From positions 1 through 64,000 of the forward strand of contig JAEDDP010000001.1 of NCBI GenBank assembly GCA_016297965.1: a stretch of DNA of 64,000 nt, given 5' to 3'. Each line of letters starts with the position of its first letter. Position 1 is the first letter of the stretch. This DNA is from Alphaproteobacteria bacterium. Its GTDB lineage: Bacteria; Pseudomonadota; Alphaproteobacteria; Rs-D84; CACZYB01. The notes under the pieces are model-generated. The model ran no database searches. It was not told the DNA's origin and worked only from the letters and a program-made list of their open reading frames with translations. Position numbers and translations under genes: made by a program. This document shows positions 1-9,100 of the stretch, in pieces.

Positions 1-65
1 CCAAGCGGTAAGGCAGCGGTTTCTGGTACCGCCATTCGTTGGTTCGAATCCAGCCACCCCAGCCA
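1..65 (+). tRNA. tRNA-Gln (CTG), 5' end truncated by window start
   Basis: The anticodon arm is a five-pair stem (gcggt/accgc) around a seven-base loop with anticodon CTG, reading CAG (Gln). A T-arm with ggttcgaatcc and a 3' acceptor strand cacccca follow, with an encoded CCA at 63-65. The 5' acceptor strand and the first D-arm bases lie outside the window. Confidence 0.9.
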
Positions 66-135
66 AAAGTTTTTATGTTTATAAGTTGGTATAGGCTTAT
101 AAATACCTGTAAATTCAATAAATTAGGATAAAAAG

Positions 136-690
136 ATGGTAAAAAAGAAGTATACTTTTTGGGAAAATTTTAAAAGACTTTTGAAAATGAAGTTAATTGT
201 TCCAATGATGAGACTTAATTTACCACCGGAAGTTAAAGCAATGGGTGTTGCTGTTGGTTTGTTTTGGGCGATGACACCACTTGTTGGTATCCAGATGTGG
301 ATTGTGTTTATGACATGGGTATTTTTTAGACGTGTTTTACATATAGATTTTTCATTGGTTCTTGGAATTGCATATACCTGGGTTACAAATGTTTTTACAA
401 TGATTCCGGTATATTATATTTTCTATGTTACCGGTCAAATTATGCGTGGAAATTTTAATGAAATTTCAGGTTATTTCTATTTGGCAGGAATTGTAAGGGA
501 AACATTTATGGGTGATTTAAGTTTTGTTGATAAATGGCTTTTGCTTTTCAAAATCTTGCTAAAAGATTGGGGTGTTTCAATGGCAGTTGGTTGTCTTCCA
601 TGGGCGATTGTTTCCGCAATTGTTGGTTATTACCTTACCTTGAAATTTGAAAAATATCGTTTGGAAAGAAGAAATAAAAAGCTTTCTTAA
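136..690 (+). CDS. DUF2062 family membrane protein
   Basis: A 184-residue protein with three to four hydrophobic segments. It matches the DUF2062 family in its opening PEVKAMGVAVGLFWAMTPL region, which resembles the family's characteristic 'P..iAlGfAiGvF.g..P..G.q' block near residues 31-60. DUF2062 proteins are inner-membrane proteins of unknown biochemical role, common in Proteobacteria. The tail (about 165-184) is basic and probably cytoplasmic. It lies just after tRNA-Gln and before a separate promoter for virB3-virB4, so it is probably its own unit. The family call is fairly firm; no function is claimed. Confidence 0.8.
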   Translation: MVKKKYTFWENFKRLLKMKLIVPMMRLNLPPEVKAMGVAVGLFWAMTPLVGIQMWIVFMTWVFFRRVLHIDFSLVLGIAYTWVTNVFTMIPVYYIFYVTGQIMRGNFNEISGYFYLAGIVRETFMGDLSFVDKWLLLFKILLKDWGVSMAVGCLPWAIVSAIVGYYLTLKFEKYRLERRNKKLS

Positions 691-696
691 TTTTCC

Positions 697-725
697 TTGT
701 ATTATTTACTAAATAAATGTATAAT
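697..725 (+). promoter_or_regulatory. Sigma70-like promoter for virB3-virB4
   Basis: TTGTAT at 697-702, a 17-base spacer and a perfect TATAAT at 720-725. Transcription would start near 732, about 30 bases before the TTG start of virB3. This makes virB3-virB4 independent of the DUF2062 gene. Confidence 0.65.
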
Positions 726-761
726 AATCATATAATATTTGATATTATATGAGGGGGAATT

Positions 762-1055
762 TTGAAGGAAGAATTACTTAAATCTGTTGCTCAACCAATG
801 CAGATTTTTTATGCTCCATTTGGTTTGTTTTTGGCAAACTTCTTTTTGTGTTTTGCCTTGATACTTTTGTTGCTTGCATTTGGTGCTGGTGTGTATATGT
901 TGTGGGCCGTTTTATTGTTTGTTGTCCTTCATTTTGTTGCGGTTGTTATTGGTAAAAGGGAACCCCATATTGATAATATTATTGCCTCACGTAAAAATAT
1001 AAGGGCAAAAACCCGAAATGTTTTAGGGGAAAATGGTAATAAGTTTATGGCATAA
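762..1055 (+). CDS. virB3: Type IV secretion protein VirB3
   Basis: A 97-residue protein of VirB3 size. Two close hydrophobic segments span about residues 20-62, after a short N-terminus containing the PMQIFYAPFGLFLAN stretch, and a charged tail follows. VirB3 is a small inner-membrane component that works with the VirB4 ATPase, and virB4 follows after only 9 bases. The start is TTG at 762, chosen because a strong GAGGGG ribosome site (751-756) lies at the right distance. The annotation rests on length, topology and neighbour; the sequence of VirB3 is always weakly conserved. Confidence 0.8.
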   Translation: MKEELLKSVAQPMQIFYAPFGLFLANFFLCFALILLLLAFGAGVYMLWAVLLFVVLHFVAVVIGKREPHIDNIIASRKNIRAKTRNVLGENGNKFMA

Positions 1056-1064
1056 GGGTGAAAA

Positions 1065-3500
1065 ATGAATAATGGGTTGGCAAGTATTTTAATATCTGAT
1101 GTTTCAAATGTTTATTATTTGTTTTCTTTGATTGTAGTAATTGCTGTTGCGGTTTTTATAACGATACTACTTTCATCAAAAATAAATTGGTTTTTGCCAA
1201 AACCTTTTGATACAAGGCTTGTTGATTATCTTCCATTTGAGAAAATGCTTTCCGATAAAAAGACGATACTTTGTTTAAATGGAACATTGGTTCGTGTGTT
1301 TAAGGTTGAAGGTGCATCAATTGCATTTGCAAAGCGTGAAGTTATACAGAATTTTTTGGAAGAAAGAAAGAAGTGGATTGACAGTCTTTCCGAAATAAGT
1401 GTTGAAACAAGAATTTTTACAATTCGTGAAAAGGTTCATTCGGAAAAGCTTTTGAATAACTATAACAAAATATTAAAAGATATTAGTGAAAAGTGGAGTG
1501 AAGCACAAAAGGAAATTTTTGTGAATTCCCATTATATCGTTCTTTCCGTTAATGACCGAAAGGATGCAATTAAGGATTTGGATACGGCAACATCTAATTT
1601 AGAGGCGATACTTTCCAATTTTGGTGTAAAGATTTTAAGTGAAGATGGTAAGGGGGAAAGTCCGCTTGCCTTTTTTGCGCATATAATAAATCCGATAAGT
1701 AGGCCGAACCCAAAGTCCGATAATATTGTGTATGATAGTGTTTCAGAATTACTTGTTTCCGATGAAATATTTTTCAGTAATAAGGGATATATAAGATTTT
1801 CATCCGGAAGCAAAACAAAATATATGTCAGTTGTTGGTATTAAACAGCAGGCAAGTTTGGTTGATGAACAAATGCTTTCCGATATTTTGGCACAAAATTT
1901 TGAAATAAATGTACTTCATAATCTTTTTCCTATATCAAAATTAAAGGCTCAACTTGTACTTACAAATCAACGAAAAATGGCAAGTTCAACGACTTTTTCC
2001 TATGATGTGTTAAGGCAGTTTGATGATGCACTTGCCCTTATAGAACAGGGGGATGAAGATCATCAGACCTTAGTAAACTATGCTGAAACATTTTTTGTTA
2101 GTGCCGAAAGTTTGGAGGAGCTTGATAAGGCAGTTTTTGAGATAGAAAAGATTTGCCGTCTTTATGGAATTACACCTGTTCGTGAAGGATGGGTGGCGCA
2201 GGCATCATGGTTTTCACAATTTCCAACTTATGATAAATACCCAAGGATGTATAAAATGCTTTCAAGGGCGGTTGCGGCATCGTTTAACTTTGAACGGCAA
2301 CCAGAAGGTCTTTCAAAATGTGATTGGGGTGAAGGTCCAGTTGCCATTTTCCCAACATATCAGGGAACGGCATACCAATTTCAATTCCATGTATCGGATG
2401 AATCCGCTGCGGTGGCACATACCGTTGCCATAGGTCCAACAGGTCAAGGTAAAACAACCCTTTATTCATTCCTTGCTGGTCAATCGTTAAGGTTTAAGGA
2501 TTTGAAGTGTTTCTTTTTTGATAGATACAGGGGTGCCGAAATTTTTACCTATGCCATTGGTGGTTCATATATAAATTTTGATGGTGATACGAAGGATAAA
2601 ACAGTACAAAAGGGTGGTGTGACGGCTCATCTTAATCCATTTAGGATTGATGATAATCCCGAAAACAGGGCTTTCCTTCGTCGTTGGCTTAAAGAAATAA
2701 CTCTTGTAAATGATGCAAACAGTGAGGCGGAAATTGCCCGTGCGGTTACAACGGCATTTGATTATTTAGAACCAGGTAAAAGAAGTTTGAAAAACCTTTA
2801 TAAATCCTGTTTTGCACCGGCCGGAAAAATGAGACGTGAATTATACCGCTGGGTTGATGATAGTCAATACGGTCAATTATTTAACAGTGAGTCAGACAGT
2901 CTTGACCTTTCAAACAGGTTTACAGCATTTGATTTTACCTATATTTTTGAAGATGAAACTTTGGCTCCGGCTGTGGTTAGTTATATTATGAATAGGATTC
3001 AAAATATTACGGGCAGGACCGGCGATCCATCACTTATAATCATTGATGAAACCGCACCTATGCTTCAAAATCCAGAATTTAGAAAGAACTTTGTTGTTGG
3101 TCTTCAAGAAGGACGAAAGAAACGTCAGGCATATTTGGCGGCGTTCCAACAACCAAATATTTTGGATAAGCTTGGTATTGGTGAAGTTATTCGCGGACAA
3201 TGTCAGACACAAATATTTTTCCGTAATATTCAGGCAAGGGTGGAAGATTACGAAAGTTGGAATTTGACACCAAAGGAAATGGCCTTTATTCAAGGAAAAA
3301 TTTATAAGGATTTAAAGTACGCAATATTGTTTAGGAAACCAACAATTGATGAATCCGTTATATTGAATGTGAACCTTTCTGGACTTGGTCCTTATCTTCA
3401 AATATTTAACAGTGGAAGAAAACAAGTTCTTTTGGCAGAGGAGTTAAGAAAACTTCATGGAGATAAATTTGTGGAGGTTTATCTTGACTCGTTTAAGTAA
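1065..3500 (+). CDS. virB4: Type IV secretion ATPase VirB4
   Basis: An 811-residue VirB4/CagE-type ATPase, the usual length. An N-terminal membrane-anchoring segment (about 17-40) precedes the VirB4 N-terminal domain. The C-terminal ATPase domain has Walker A GPTGQGKT at about 457-464 and a Walker B-like strand LIIIDET at about 655-661. VirB4 powers pilus or substrate steps of type IV secretion at the inner membrane. Only virB3 accompanies it; no other vir gene is in the window, which recalls the scattered vir loci of Rickettsiales. Its stop overlaps the start of the next gene by 17 bases, suggesting coupled translation. Confidence 0.93.
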   Translation: MNNGLASILISDVSNVYYLFSLIVVIAVAVFITILLSSKINWFLPKPFDTRLVDYLPFEKMLSDKKTILCLNGTLVRVFKVEGASIAFAKREVIQNFLEERKKWIDSLSEISVETRIFTIREKVHSEKLLNNYNKILKDISEKWSEAQKEIFVNSHYIVLSVNDRKDAIKDLDTATSNLEAILSNFGVKILSEDGKGESPLAFFAHIINPISRPNPKSDNIVYDSVSELLVSDEIFFSNKGYIRFSSGSKTKYMSVVGIKQQASLVDEQMLSDILAQNFEINVLHNLFPISKLKAQLVLTNQRKMASSTTFSYDVLRQFDDALALIEQGDEDHQTLVNYAETFFVSAESLEELDKAVFEIEKICRLYGITPVREGWVAQASWFSQFPTYDKYPRMYKMLSRAVAASFNFERQPEGLSKCDWGEGPVAIFPTYQGTAYQFQFHVSDESAAVAHTVAIGPTGQGKTTLYSFLAGQSLRFKDLKCFFFDRYRGAEIFTYAIGGSYINFDGDTKDKTVQKGGVTAHLNPFRIDDNPENRAFLRRWLKEITLVNDANSEAEIARAVTTAFDYLEPGKRSLKNLYKSCFAPAGKMRRELYRWVDDSQYGQLFNSESDSLDLSNRFTAFDFTYIFEDETLAPAVVSYIMNRIQNITGRTGDPSLIIIDETAPMLQNPEFRKNFVVGLQEGRKKRQAYLAAFQQPNILDKLGIGEVIRGQCQTQIFFRNIQARVEDYESWNLTPKEMAFIQGKIYKDLKYAILFRKPTIDESVILNVNLSGLGPYLQIFNSGRKQVLLAEELRKLHGDKFVEVYLDSFK

Positions 3501-4158
3501 TTTTGTCATAAAAATTTGCAAAATAACCGGCTTTTTATGTTTTTCAACACCTGTTTTTGCATCAAATGTTTGTGATAAATTTTACCAGAAGGCGGATGTT
3601 TCATCGGTTATAAATTATGGAAATGTGATTTATAAATCGGTGCCAAAATCGGAAATAGTTTCATTTCAAAAGCTTAATAATCCAGAAAAAACGCTTGGGG
3701 TGACGGTTGCGAATATTCAGATAAAGTATGATTTTGATTTTGACAGGTATAAGGTTCGTGATGGTGTTTGTGTAAACCTTTCAAAGATGAATTTTTTCGT
3801 TGGGTATCCAGTTTTGAATGTTTTGATTGATGAAAAGTATGAAAAGGGTAGTTGTGAATATGATGCGATAAAACAGCACGAAAAGGAACATATTGCCATT
3901 TACCAAAGGGAGCTTAAATACTATGGCAACCTTTTGATTGAAGAATTAAGGAATGCCGTTTCGGATATTTCGCCAATGTTTTTTTTGAAAAATATTTCGC
4001 AGGCGAAGGTGAAGGCGAAAATTGACGATATAATTACGAAAAATCCAAATATACTCCTTATAAAGCAAAAGTTGGAAAAATCCGTGATTGATGGAAATAG
4101 GGCTTTTGATAGTGAAGAGGAATATTTAAGGGTTAATTCACAATGTAAAAATTGGTGA
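3484..4158 (+). CDS. Secreted HEXXH-motif protein, putative zinc metallopeptidase, coupled to virB4
   Basis: I place the start at TTG 3484, not the upstream ATG at 3457. GGAGG at 3473-3477 lies 6 bases before the TTG, and from there the protein opens with a clean signal peptide ending in TPVFASN. The 224-residue product carries H-E-K-E-H at about 132-136, a gluzincin-type HEXXH zinc motif, in a helical context. This loosely recalls the DUF922 family of secreted Zn proteases, a resemblance I could not verify. It overlaps virB4 by 17 bases, so it is probably co-translated. A periplasmic wall- or protein-processing role in secretion is only inference. Confidence 0.65.
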   Translation: MTRLSNFVIKICKITGFLCFSTPVFASNVCDKFYQKADVSSVINYGNVIYKSVPKSEIVSFQKLNNPEKTLGVTVANIQIKYDFDFDRYKVRDGVCVNLSKMNFFVGYPVLNVLIDEKYEKGSCEYDAIKQHEKEHIAIYQRELKYYGNLLIEELRNAVSDISPMFFLKNISQAKVKAKIDDIITKNPNILLIKQKLEKSVIDGNRAFDSEEEYLRVNSQCKNW

Positions 4159-4168
4159 AAATTTTTTC

Positions 4169-4196
4169 TTGACATTTTAAAGAATGCCTGTAATTT
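4169..4196 (+). promoter_or_regulatory. Possible promoter for the FYDLN_acid gene
   Basis: A consensus TTGACA at 4169-4174 is followed, 16 bases later, by a weak -10 element TAATTT at 4191-4196. It lies in the gap between the HEXXH gene and the FYDLN_acid gene. Confidence 0.4.
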
Positions 4197-4232
4197 TGTA
4201 GGGCAGTTAACCTGTAATTTGCGAGGTCTGTT

Positions 4233-4538
4233 ATGGTTAAAGAAAGTTGGGGTAAAAAACACGTTTGTCCTTTTTGTGGCGCAATGTTTTATGATATGAA
4301 AAAGGAAGTTGTGGTTTGCCCAAAATGTTCAAAAAATCTTTCACAAGAAGATGAACTTGAATTTATCAAAAAAAAGAAAAAAGCTGAAACTCCGGTGAAG
4401 GATAGCCAACTTGATGATTTGAATGTAAATGATGAAGTTGTTGATCTTTCCGAATCAGAAATGTTTTTTGATATGGATAATGATGAAACTTCGGTATCCA
4501 ATTCAAATTATTACTCTGATGAAGAAGAGGATTATTAG
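4233..4538 (+). CDS. FYDLN_acid (TIGR02300-type) protein
   Basis: A 101-residue protein with the family hallmarks. An N-terminal KxxCPxCGxxFYD motif lies at about 10-21 (here CPFCGAMFYDM), a second CPKC pair follows at about 29-32, and then comes a low-complexity strongly acidic tail of D, E, S and N. TIGR02300/FYDLN_acid proteins are a small family found essentially in Alphaproteobacteria, of unknown function; the two Cys pairs suggest one zinc ribbon. This gene is one of the better lineage markers here. The start at ATG 4233 has a GCGAGG ribosome site. Confidence 0.85.
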   Translation: MVKESWGKKHVCPFCGAMFYDMKKEVVVCPKCSKNLSQEDELEFIKKKKKAETPVKDSQLDDLNVNDEVVDLSESEMFFDMDNDETSVSNSNYYSDEEEDY

Positions 4539-4595
4539 TTTTTATTCCTTTTGACTATAAACCTATACCATTGAAATGTGTTTGGGTGTTTTATT

Positions 4596-4608
4596 ACATA
4601 CTGTATGT
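4596..4608. promoter_or_regulatory. Perfect 13-base palindrome upstream of hsp20
   Basis: acatac-t-gtatgt is a perfect inverted repeat 31 bases before the hsp20 start. It could be a repressor operator. No convincing promoter was found around it, so the role is uncertain. Confidence 0.3.
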
Positions 4609-4638
4609 GGTTTGGATAAAAAAAAGAAAGGGTGCATT

Positions 4639-5127
4639 ATGGTATATGATAAGGCAAAGGGGGTGAAAAATCCCATTCAAAAACGGTATAATAAGGGTAG
4701 AATAGGTGAACTTAAAAGCTCTATTAACAGGGCATTTGATAACTTTTTCAATATTTTAGATTGTCCGCTTACTCCGATTAGTGATTTTAATCTTATTGAA
4801 CCAAAGATTGAAGTTTCCGAAAATTCAAAAGAGATAAATGTTTCGGCGGAACTTCCTGGATTAAAGGAGGAAGATATTGCCGTTGATGTGTCCGAAGATG
4901 GTTTCCTGACCATTAAGGGTGAAAAAAAGAAAAGTACGGAAAAAAACAGTGATGGTACATATTTTACCGAACGTTCCTATGGTATGATAAGTAGGACTAT
5001 ACCACTTCCATCTGAGATAGATTTGAGCAAGGTAAGTGCCGATTTTTCAAATGGTGTATTAAAAATAAACCTTCCAAAAAGTTCGGTTGCCCTACAAAAG
5101 GTGAAGCGAATTCAAATTGGAAAATAG
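4639..5127 (+). CDS. Hsp20 family small heat-shock protein
   Basis: A 162-residue small heat-shock protein (alpha-crystallin domain), an ATP-independent holdase for unfolding proteins. The crystallin domain spans about residues 55-150. It includes the strand-turn ELPGLKEEDI, the KGEKK segment, an RSYG block and the signature GVLKINLPK, which matches the A-x-x-x-n-GVL motif region. The start is ATG 4639, preceded by AAAGGG; an upstream in-frame ATG at 4576 would add an unrelated 21-residue stretch with no ribosome site. Confidence 0.92.
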   Translation: MVYDKAKGVKNPIQKRYNKGRIGELKSSINRAFDNFFNILDCPLTPISDFNLIEPKIEVSENSKEINVSAELPGLKEEDIAVDVSEDGFLTIKGEKKKSTEKNSDGTYFTERSYGMISRTIPLPSEIDLSKVSADFSNGVLKINLPKSSVALQKVKRIQIGK

Positions 5128-5157
5128 TGTTATAGGGGGTGTAGAAATATATCCCCT

Positions 5158-5487
5158 TTATTTTTTTATCAAATTGTTAATAGGAGGAAGTTTATTTAAT
5201 ATGGTGATTTTTGCCATATACTCGTATGCCGGTTTTTGGGTTTTGACATCATATTCAACGACAAGGATTTGTTTTAATTCCAATAAATTTTTCCGTTCGG
5301 ATTGTGGAAAATAATCAAGTATTATGGTGTCATTTGGATTTCGGTAAAGTATGGCATTTTCACCATAATCATAAAGGATTTCGGGATTTTGAGGTGTAGT
5401 TTTTGCAACTTCATTTGGTGTTAAAAGGATACATTTTTGGTTATTAAGATTTGTTAAAACCATATAAATTTTTGCCTGTGTACTCAT
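5158..5487 (-). CDS. Conserved-looking hypothetical protein
   Basis: A 109-residue protein I do not recognise. It is soluble, has no signal peptide and ends in a lysine-rich tail. It appears real because an AAAGGAAG ribosome site sits 6 bases before ATG 5487 and the overlapping plus-strand frames look like shadows. It converges on hsp20, with 30 bases between the stops. No function is proposed. Confidence 0.6.
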   Translation of the reverse strand: MSTQAKIYMVLTNLNNQKCILLTPNEVAKTTPQNPEILYDYGENAILYRNPNDTIILDYFPQSERKNLLELKQILVVEYDVKTQKPAYEYMAKITILNKLPPINNLIKK

Positions 5488-5603
5488 TTCAACTTCCTTT
5501 GTTTTTTATAATTATATAATATTTTTGGGTTGTTTTCTATGATTATTTATTGACAAACTTAGTTATTTGTATTACAAACTAACAAAAATTTCGGAGGTAT
5601 AAA

Positions 5604-6101
5604 ATGAATACAATATTGGCAAAATCAAATCTTTCTAATTTTATAATCTATTTTAATGAAGAAACAGGTAAGGTTGAAGAAATTCACAATCATTTTGTCC
5701 GTGAATTTGTTGACAGCTTTGGTAATGTTGTTTTGGATATGGTTTCCTTTGGTCATCAAGATTTGATTAAAAAGTTAATGAAAAGTGGTGTTAAATTAAG
5801 AGATGTTATTCTTTTGGGTTCGTTTTCCGAAGAAAATAGAAATTTTTCACTTTTGAATATGCGGACAACAGATCAATTTAGTTTTAATAACTCGTTTATT
5901 ATGAAAGAGGCAAAAAGGAAAAATATTTCAATGGCAGATGAAAGAAAATATTTTTCGGGTGTTGTTTCGGATTTTATTTTAGGTTCTGTTCGTGAGGAAA
6001 ATTTTAGGGCAATGCTTGAAAAAAGAATAGTTAATTTTAGGTATTTGACAAGAAAAAATGGTTATACAAAGATTTTAGATGATAATCAAAAAATTAGATA
6101 A
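5604..6101 (+). CDS. Hypothetical protein
   Basis: A 165-residue soluble protein I do not recognise, with a mixed alpha/beta composition and a basic C-terminal third rich in K and R. The start is supported by CGGAGG nine bases upstream. A TTGACA box at 5550-5555 lies upstream, but no good -10 sits at 17 bases. A strong hairpin terminator follows directly, so it is a single-gene unit. Confidence 0.6.
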   Translation: MNTILAKSNLSNFIIYFNEETGKVEEIHNHFVREFVDSFGNVVLDMVSFGHQDLIKKLMKSGVKLRDVILLGSFSEENRNFSLLNMRTTDQFSFNNSFIMKEAKRKNISMADERKYFSGVVSDFILGSVREENFRAMLEKRIVNFRYLTRKNGYTKILDDNQKIR

Positions 6102-6107
6102 AAAAAG

Positions 6108-6138
6108 AACCGGATTTTTTTGAAACCCGGTTTTTTTA
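6108..6138. terminator. Bidirectional terminator between 5604 gene and ileS
   Basis: AACCGG (6108-6113) pairs with CCGGTT (6127-6132), followed by a run of seven T. The loop is T-rich and the upstream side is A-rich, so it can act for both converging genes. Confidence 0.75.
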
Positions 6139-6145
6139 TTGCTTT

Positions 6146-9100
6146 TTATGCCTTTTCAATTTCAAAACTTAAATCACAATCTTCAAGTTTATTTGATAAA
6201 GTTTCATTTCGTTTTTCCATTGATATGGCAAGAACGGTTGATGAAATGTCGCCTTCAAACTTTTTAATACCATCAATAATTTCAGGTGTGTTTGAAGAAT
6301 AGTAAACATTTATCCTGTCCGAGATATTGAAATCTTTGTTCTTTCGTTCTTCCTGTATTGCACGGATGAAATCACGAACTATACCTTCGGTTTTAAGTTC
6401 AGGTGTGATTGTTGTATCAAGCAATACCACGGCCGAATTATCAGAAATTGATTTACCCTTGAAATTGCCAAGTACTTCAACCTTTATTTCAAATTCGTTT
6501 GGTTGTAATTCATAACCGGCAATTTTACATACTCCATCAACTATTTCATATTCGTTGTTTCGTGCGGATTTTTGAATTTCAGCAAGCGCACGGCCAAGTC
6601 GTTTTCCAACGATTGGGGTGTAGATATAAAGTAGTTTACGGGCATATTTATCAATATCCGTTGTAAATGCTACATCCTTTACATTGCATTCTGTTTTTAT
6701 AATATCCGTATATGGTTTTAATGTATCGGATTTTGGTGATGCAATAGTCAAAAGAGAAAGTGGTTGACGATTGCGGATGTTTGCTTCCTCACGCAAGGTT
6801 TTTGCGGTGGAACATATAGATATAATTGTATCCATAACCGTAATTAAATCATTATCCCTTACACCGTTAGACATAGGGTAAAGGGTAAGATGTACGGAAT
6901 TTTCACCAGTTAGGTTTTTATAGATGAAATCTGTTAAGAATGGCATAAGTGGTGCCATTATCTTTGATATATCTATAAGTACGCTGTAAAGTGTATTAAA
7001 TGCCTTTATTTGAGTATCCTTTGATACATTTGTACCCCAGAAACGTTCACGGCATTGGCGAATATACCAATTGTTTAATATATCAAGAAACTTTTCAACC
7101 GATGAACAGAATGTTGCGATGTCATAGGAATCCATACAACGTTTTGATGTTTCCTTTAACTCATCAAGTTTTGCAAGAATGTATCTGTCCATAATTTCGT
7201 TTGACGAAGTGTTGTATTCTGCCTTAATTCCATCTGCATTTGCATATAGTGTAAAGAAATGGTATGCATTATAGTATGGAATTTGTGCCTTTCGTGCAGT
7301 TGTGGCAACTTCGGTTCCTTCCTTTGATATACGGGCGATTTCACCACGAAGCAAAGGTGAGGATAAAAGCAACCAACGGAAAGCATCAGAACCGTATTTG
7401 TTGAAAAATTCGGTTGGTTCAGCATAGTTTTGAAGCTTTTTAGAAAGCTTTTGTCCCTTTTCATCAAATACAAAACCAGAGCATACACAAGTTTTAAATG
7501 GAGCCTTTCCAAATAGGGCAACACTCATTACAACAAGAGTATAGAACCATCCGCGTGTTTGGTCGGTGGCTTCGGTGATGAAGTCAGCAGGGAAGTTTTT
7601 ATCAAACCATTCCTTATTTTCAAATGGATAGTGGCAAGATGCAAATGGCATAGAACCACTTTCAAACCAGCAATCAAAAACATCTGGGATACGAACCATC
7701 ATTGATTTTCCGGTTGGATCATCAGGGTTAGGGTAGGTGATTTTATCAATGTATGGTCGGTGTAGGTCAACAACCTTCATTCCCGATGCCTTTTCAATTT
7801 CGGCGATGGAACCGAATACATCAACACGTGGATATTGTGGATTATCGGACTTCCATACAGGAAGTGGAGCACCCCAGAAACGATTTCTTGAAATAGACCA
7901 ATCCCTTGCGCCTTCCAACCACTTACCAAAACGACCATTTTTGATGTGTTCAGGAATCCATGTGATTGTTTGGTTTGCCTTTATCAATTCATCCTTTATT
8001 TGTTCAACACGAACGAACCATGAACTCATAGCCTTGTATATAAGAGGTTTATCAGTTCTCCAACAGAAAGGATAGGAGTGGGTAATTTGATCCTTTTTGA
8101 AAAGCTTTCCTTCGTTTTTCAATTTCATAAAGATGTCATCGTTTGTGTCAAAAACTTGTCTTCCCTCATAATCAGGAACTTCACAGGTAAATTTACCTTC
8201 ACTATCAACAGGGCAAAGTACAGGAAAATCCTTACTGAAAGATTTGCAAGCCTTAAAATCGTCTTCACCAAAACCCGGTGCCATATGAACTATACCAGTA
8301 CCATCTTCGGTTGAAACGAAATCGCCGGCAAGAACCTGAAATGCATCATATTTTTCACGATAGCATGCAAAATATGGAAATACAGGTGTGTAATGTATAC
8401 CAACAAGTTCACTTCCCTTTAATGTACGAACAAATGTTGCCTTTTCAAGCTCCTTTTTATATGCAGGAACTCTGGATGTAGCAAGGACAAGTTGTTCTCC
8501 GTTTAGTTCGTATACAGAGTATTCAATTTTTGGACCAACGGCAACCATAAGGTTTGATGGAAGTGTCCATGGAGTTGTTGTCCATACAAGCAAGGTTAAA
8601 CCATTTTCAAGTTTGAATTTTACAGTGGCTGTGTTGTCTGTTTTATCCTTATATCCCTGATTAACCTCAAAATTTGAAAGAGGAGTTTCCGCAGCCCATG
8701 AATATGGAAGAATACGAAAATCTTCGTAAAGTAATCCCTTTTCATAAAGTTGCTTGAATGCCCAAAGGATACTTTCGGAATATTGCATATCCATAGTTTT
8801 ATAGGCATTATCCATATCAACCCAACGGCCAAGGCGGTTTACGATACCTTTCCATTCATTTGTGTATGTTAAAACATCGGCACGGCATTTTTCGGTGAAT
8901 TTATCAACACCATATTTTTCAATTGCCTTTTTACCGCTTATTCCCAAAGCCTTTTCAGTTTTAAGTTCAGGTGGAAGTCCATGACAATCCCATCCCCAAC
9001 GGCGTTTTACCTGTTTACCCAACATTGTTTGATAGCGGGCAACGGTATCCTTTGTATAACTTTGAAGAACATGACCGTAGTGTGGAAGTCCATTTGCAAA

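Noticed and set aside
5129..5160. Strong terminator after hsp20
   Set aside because: AGGGG/CCCCT can pair and a T-rich stretch follows, but the stem has only five pairs and a long loop; too weak to list as a feature.
5117..5314. Plus-strand frame after hsp20
   Set aside because: It is the antisense of the better supported minus-strand gene at 5158-5487 and overlaps the hsp20 end.
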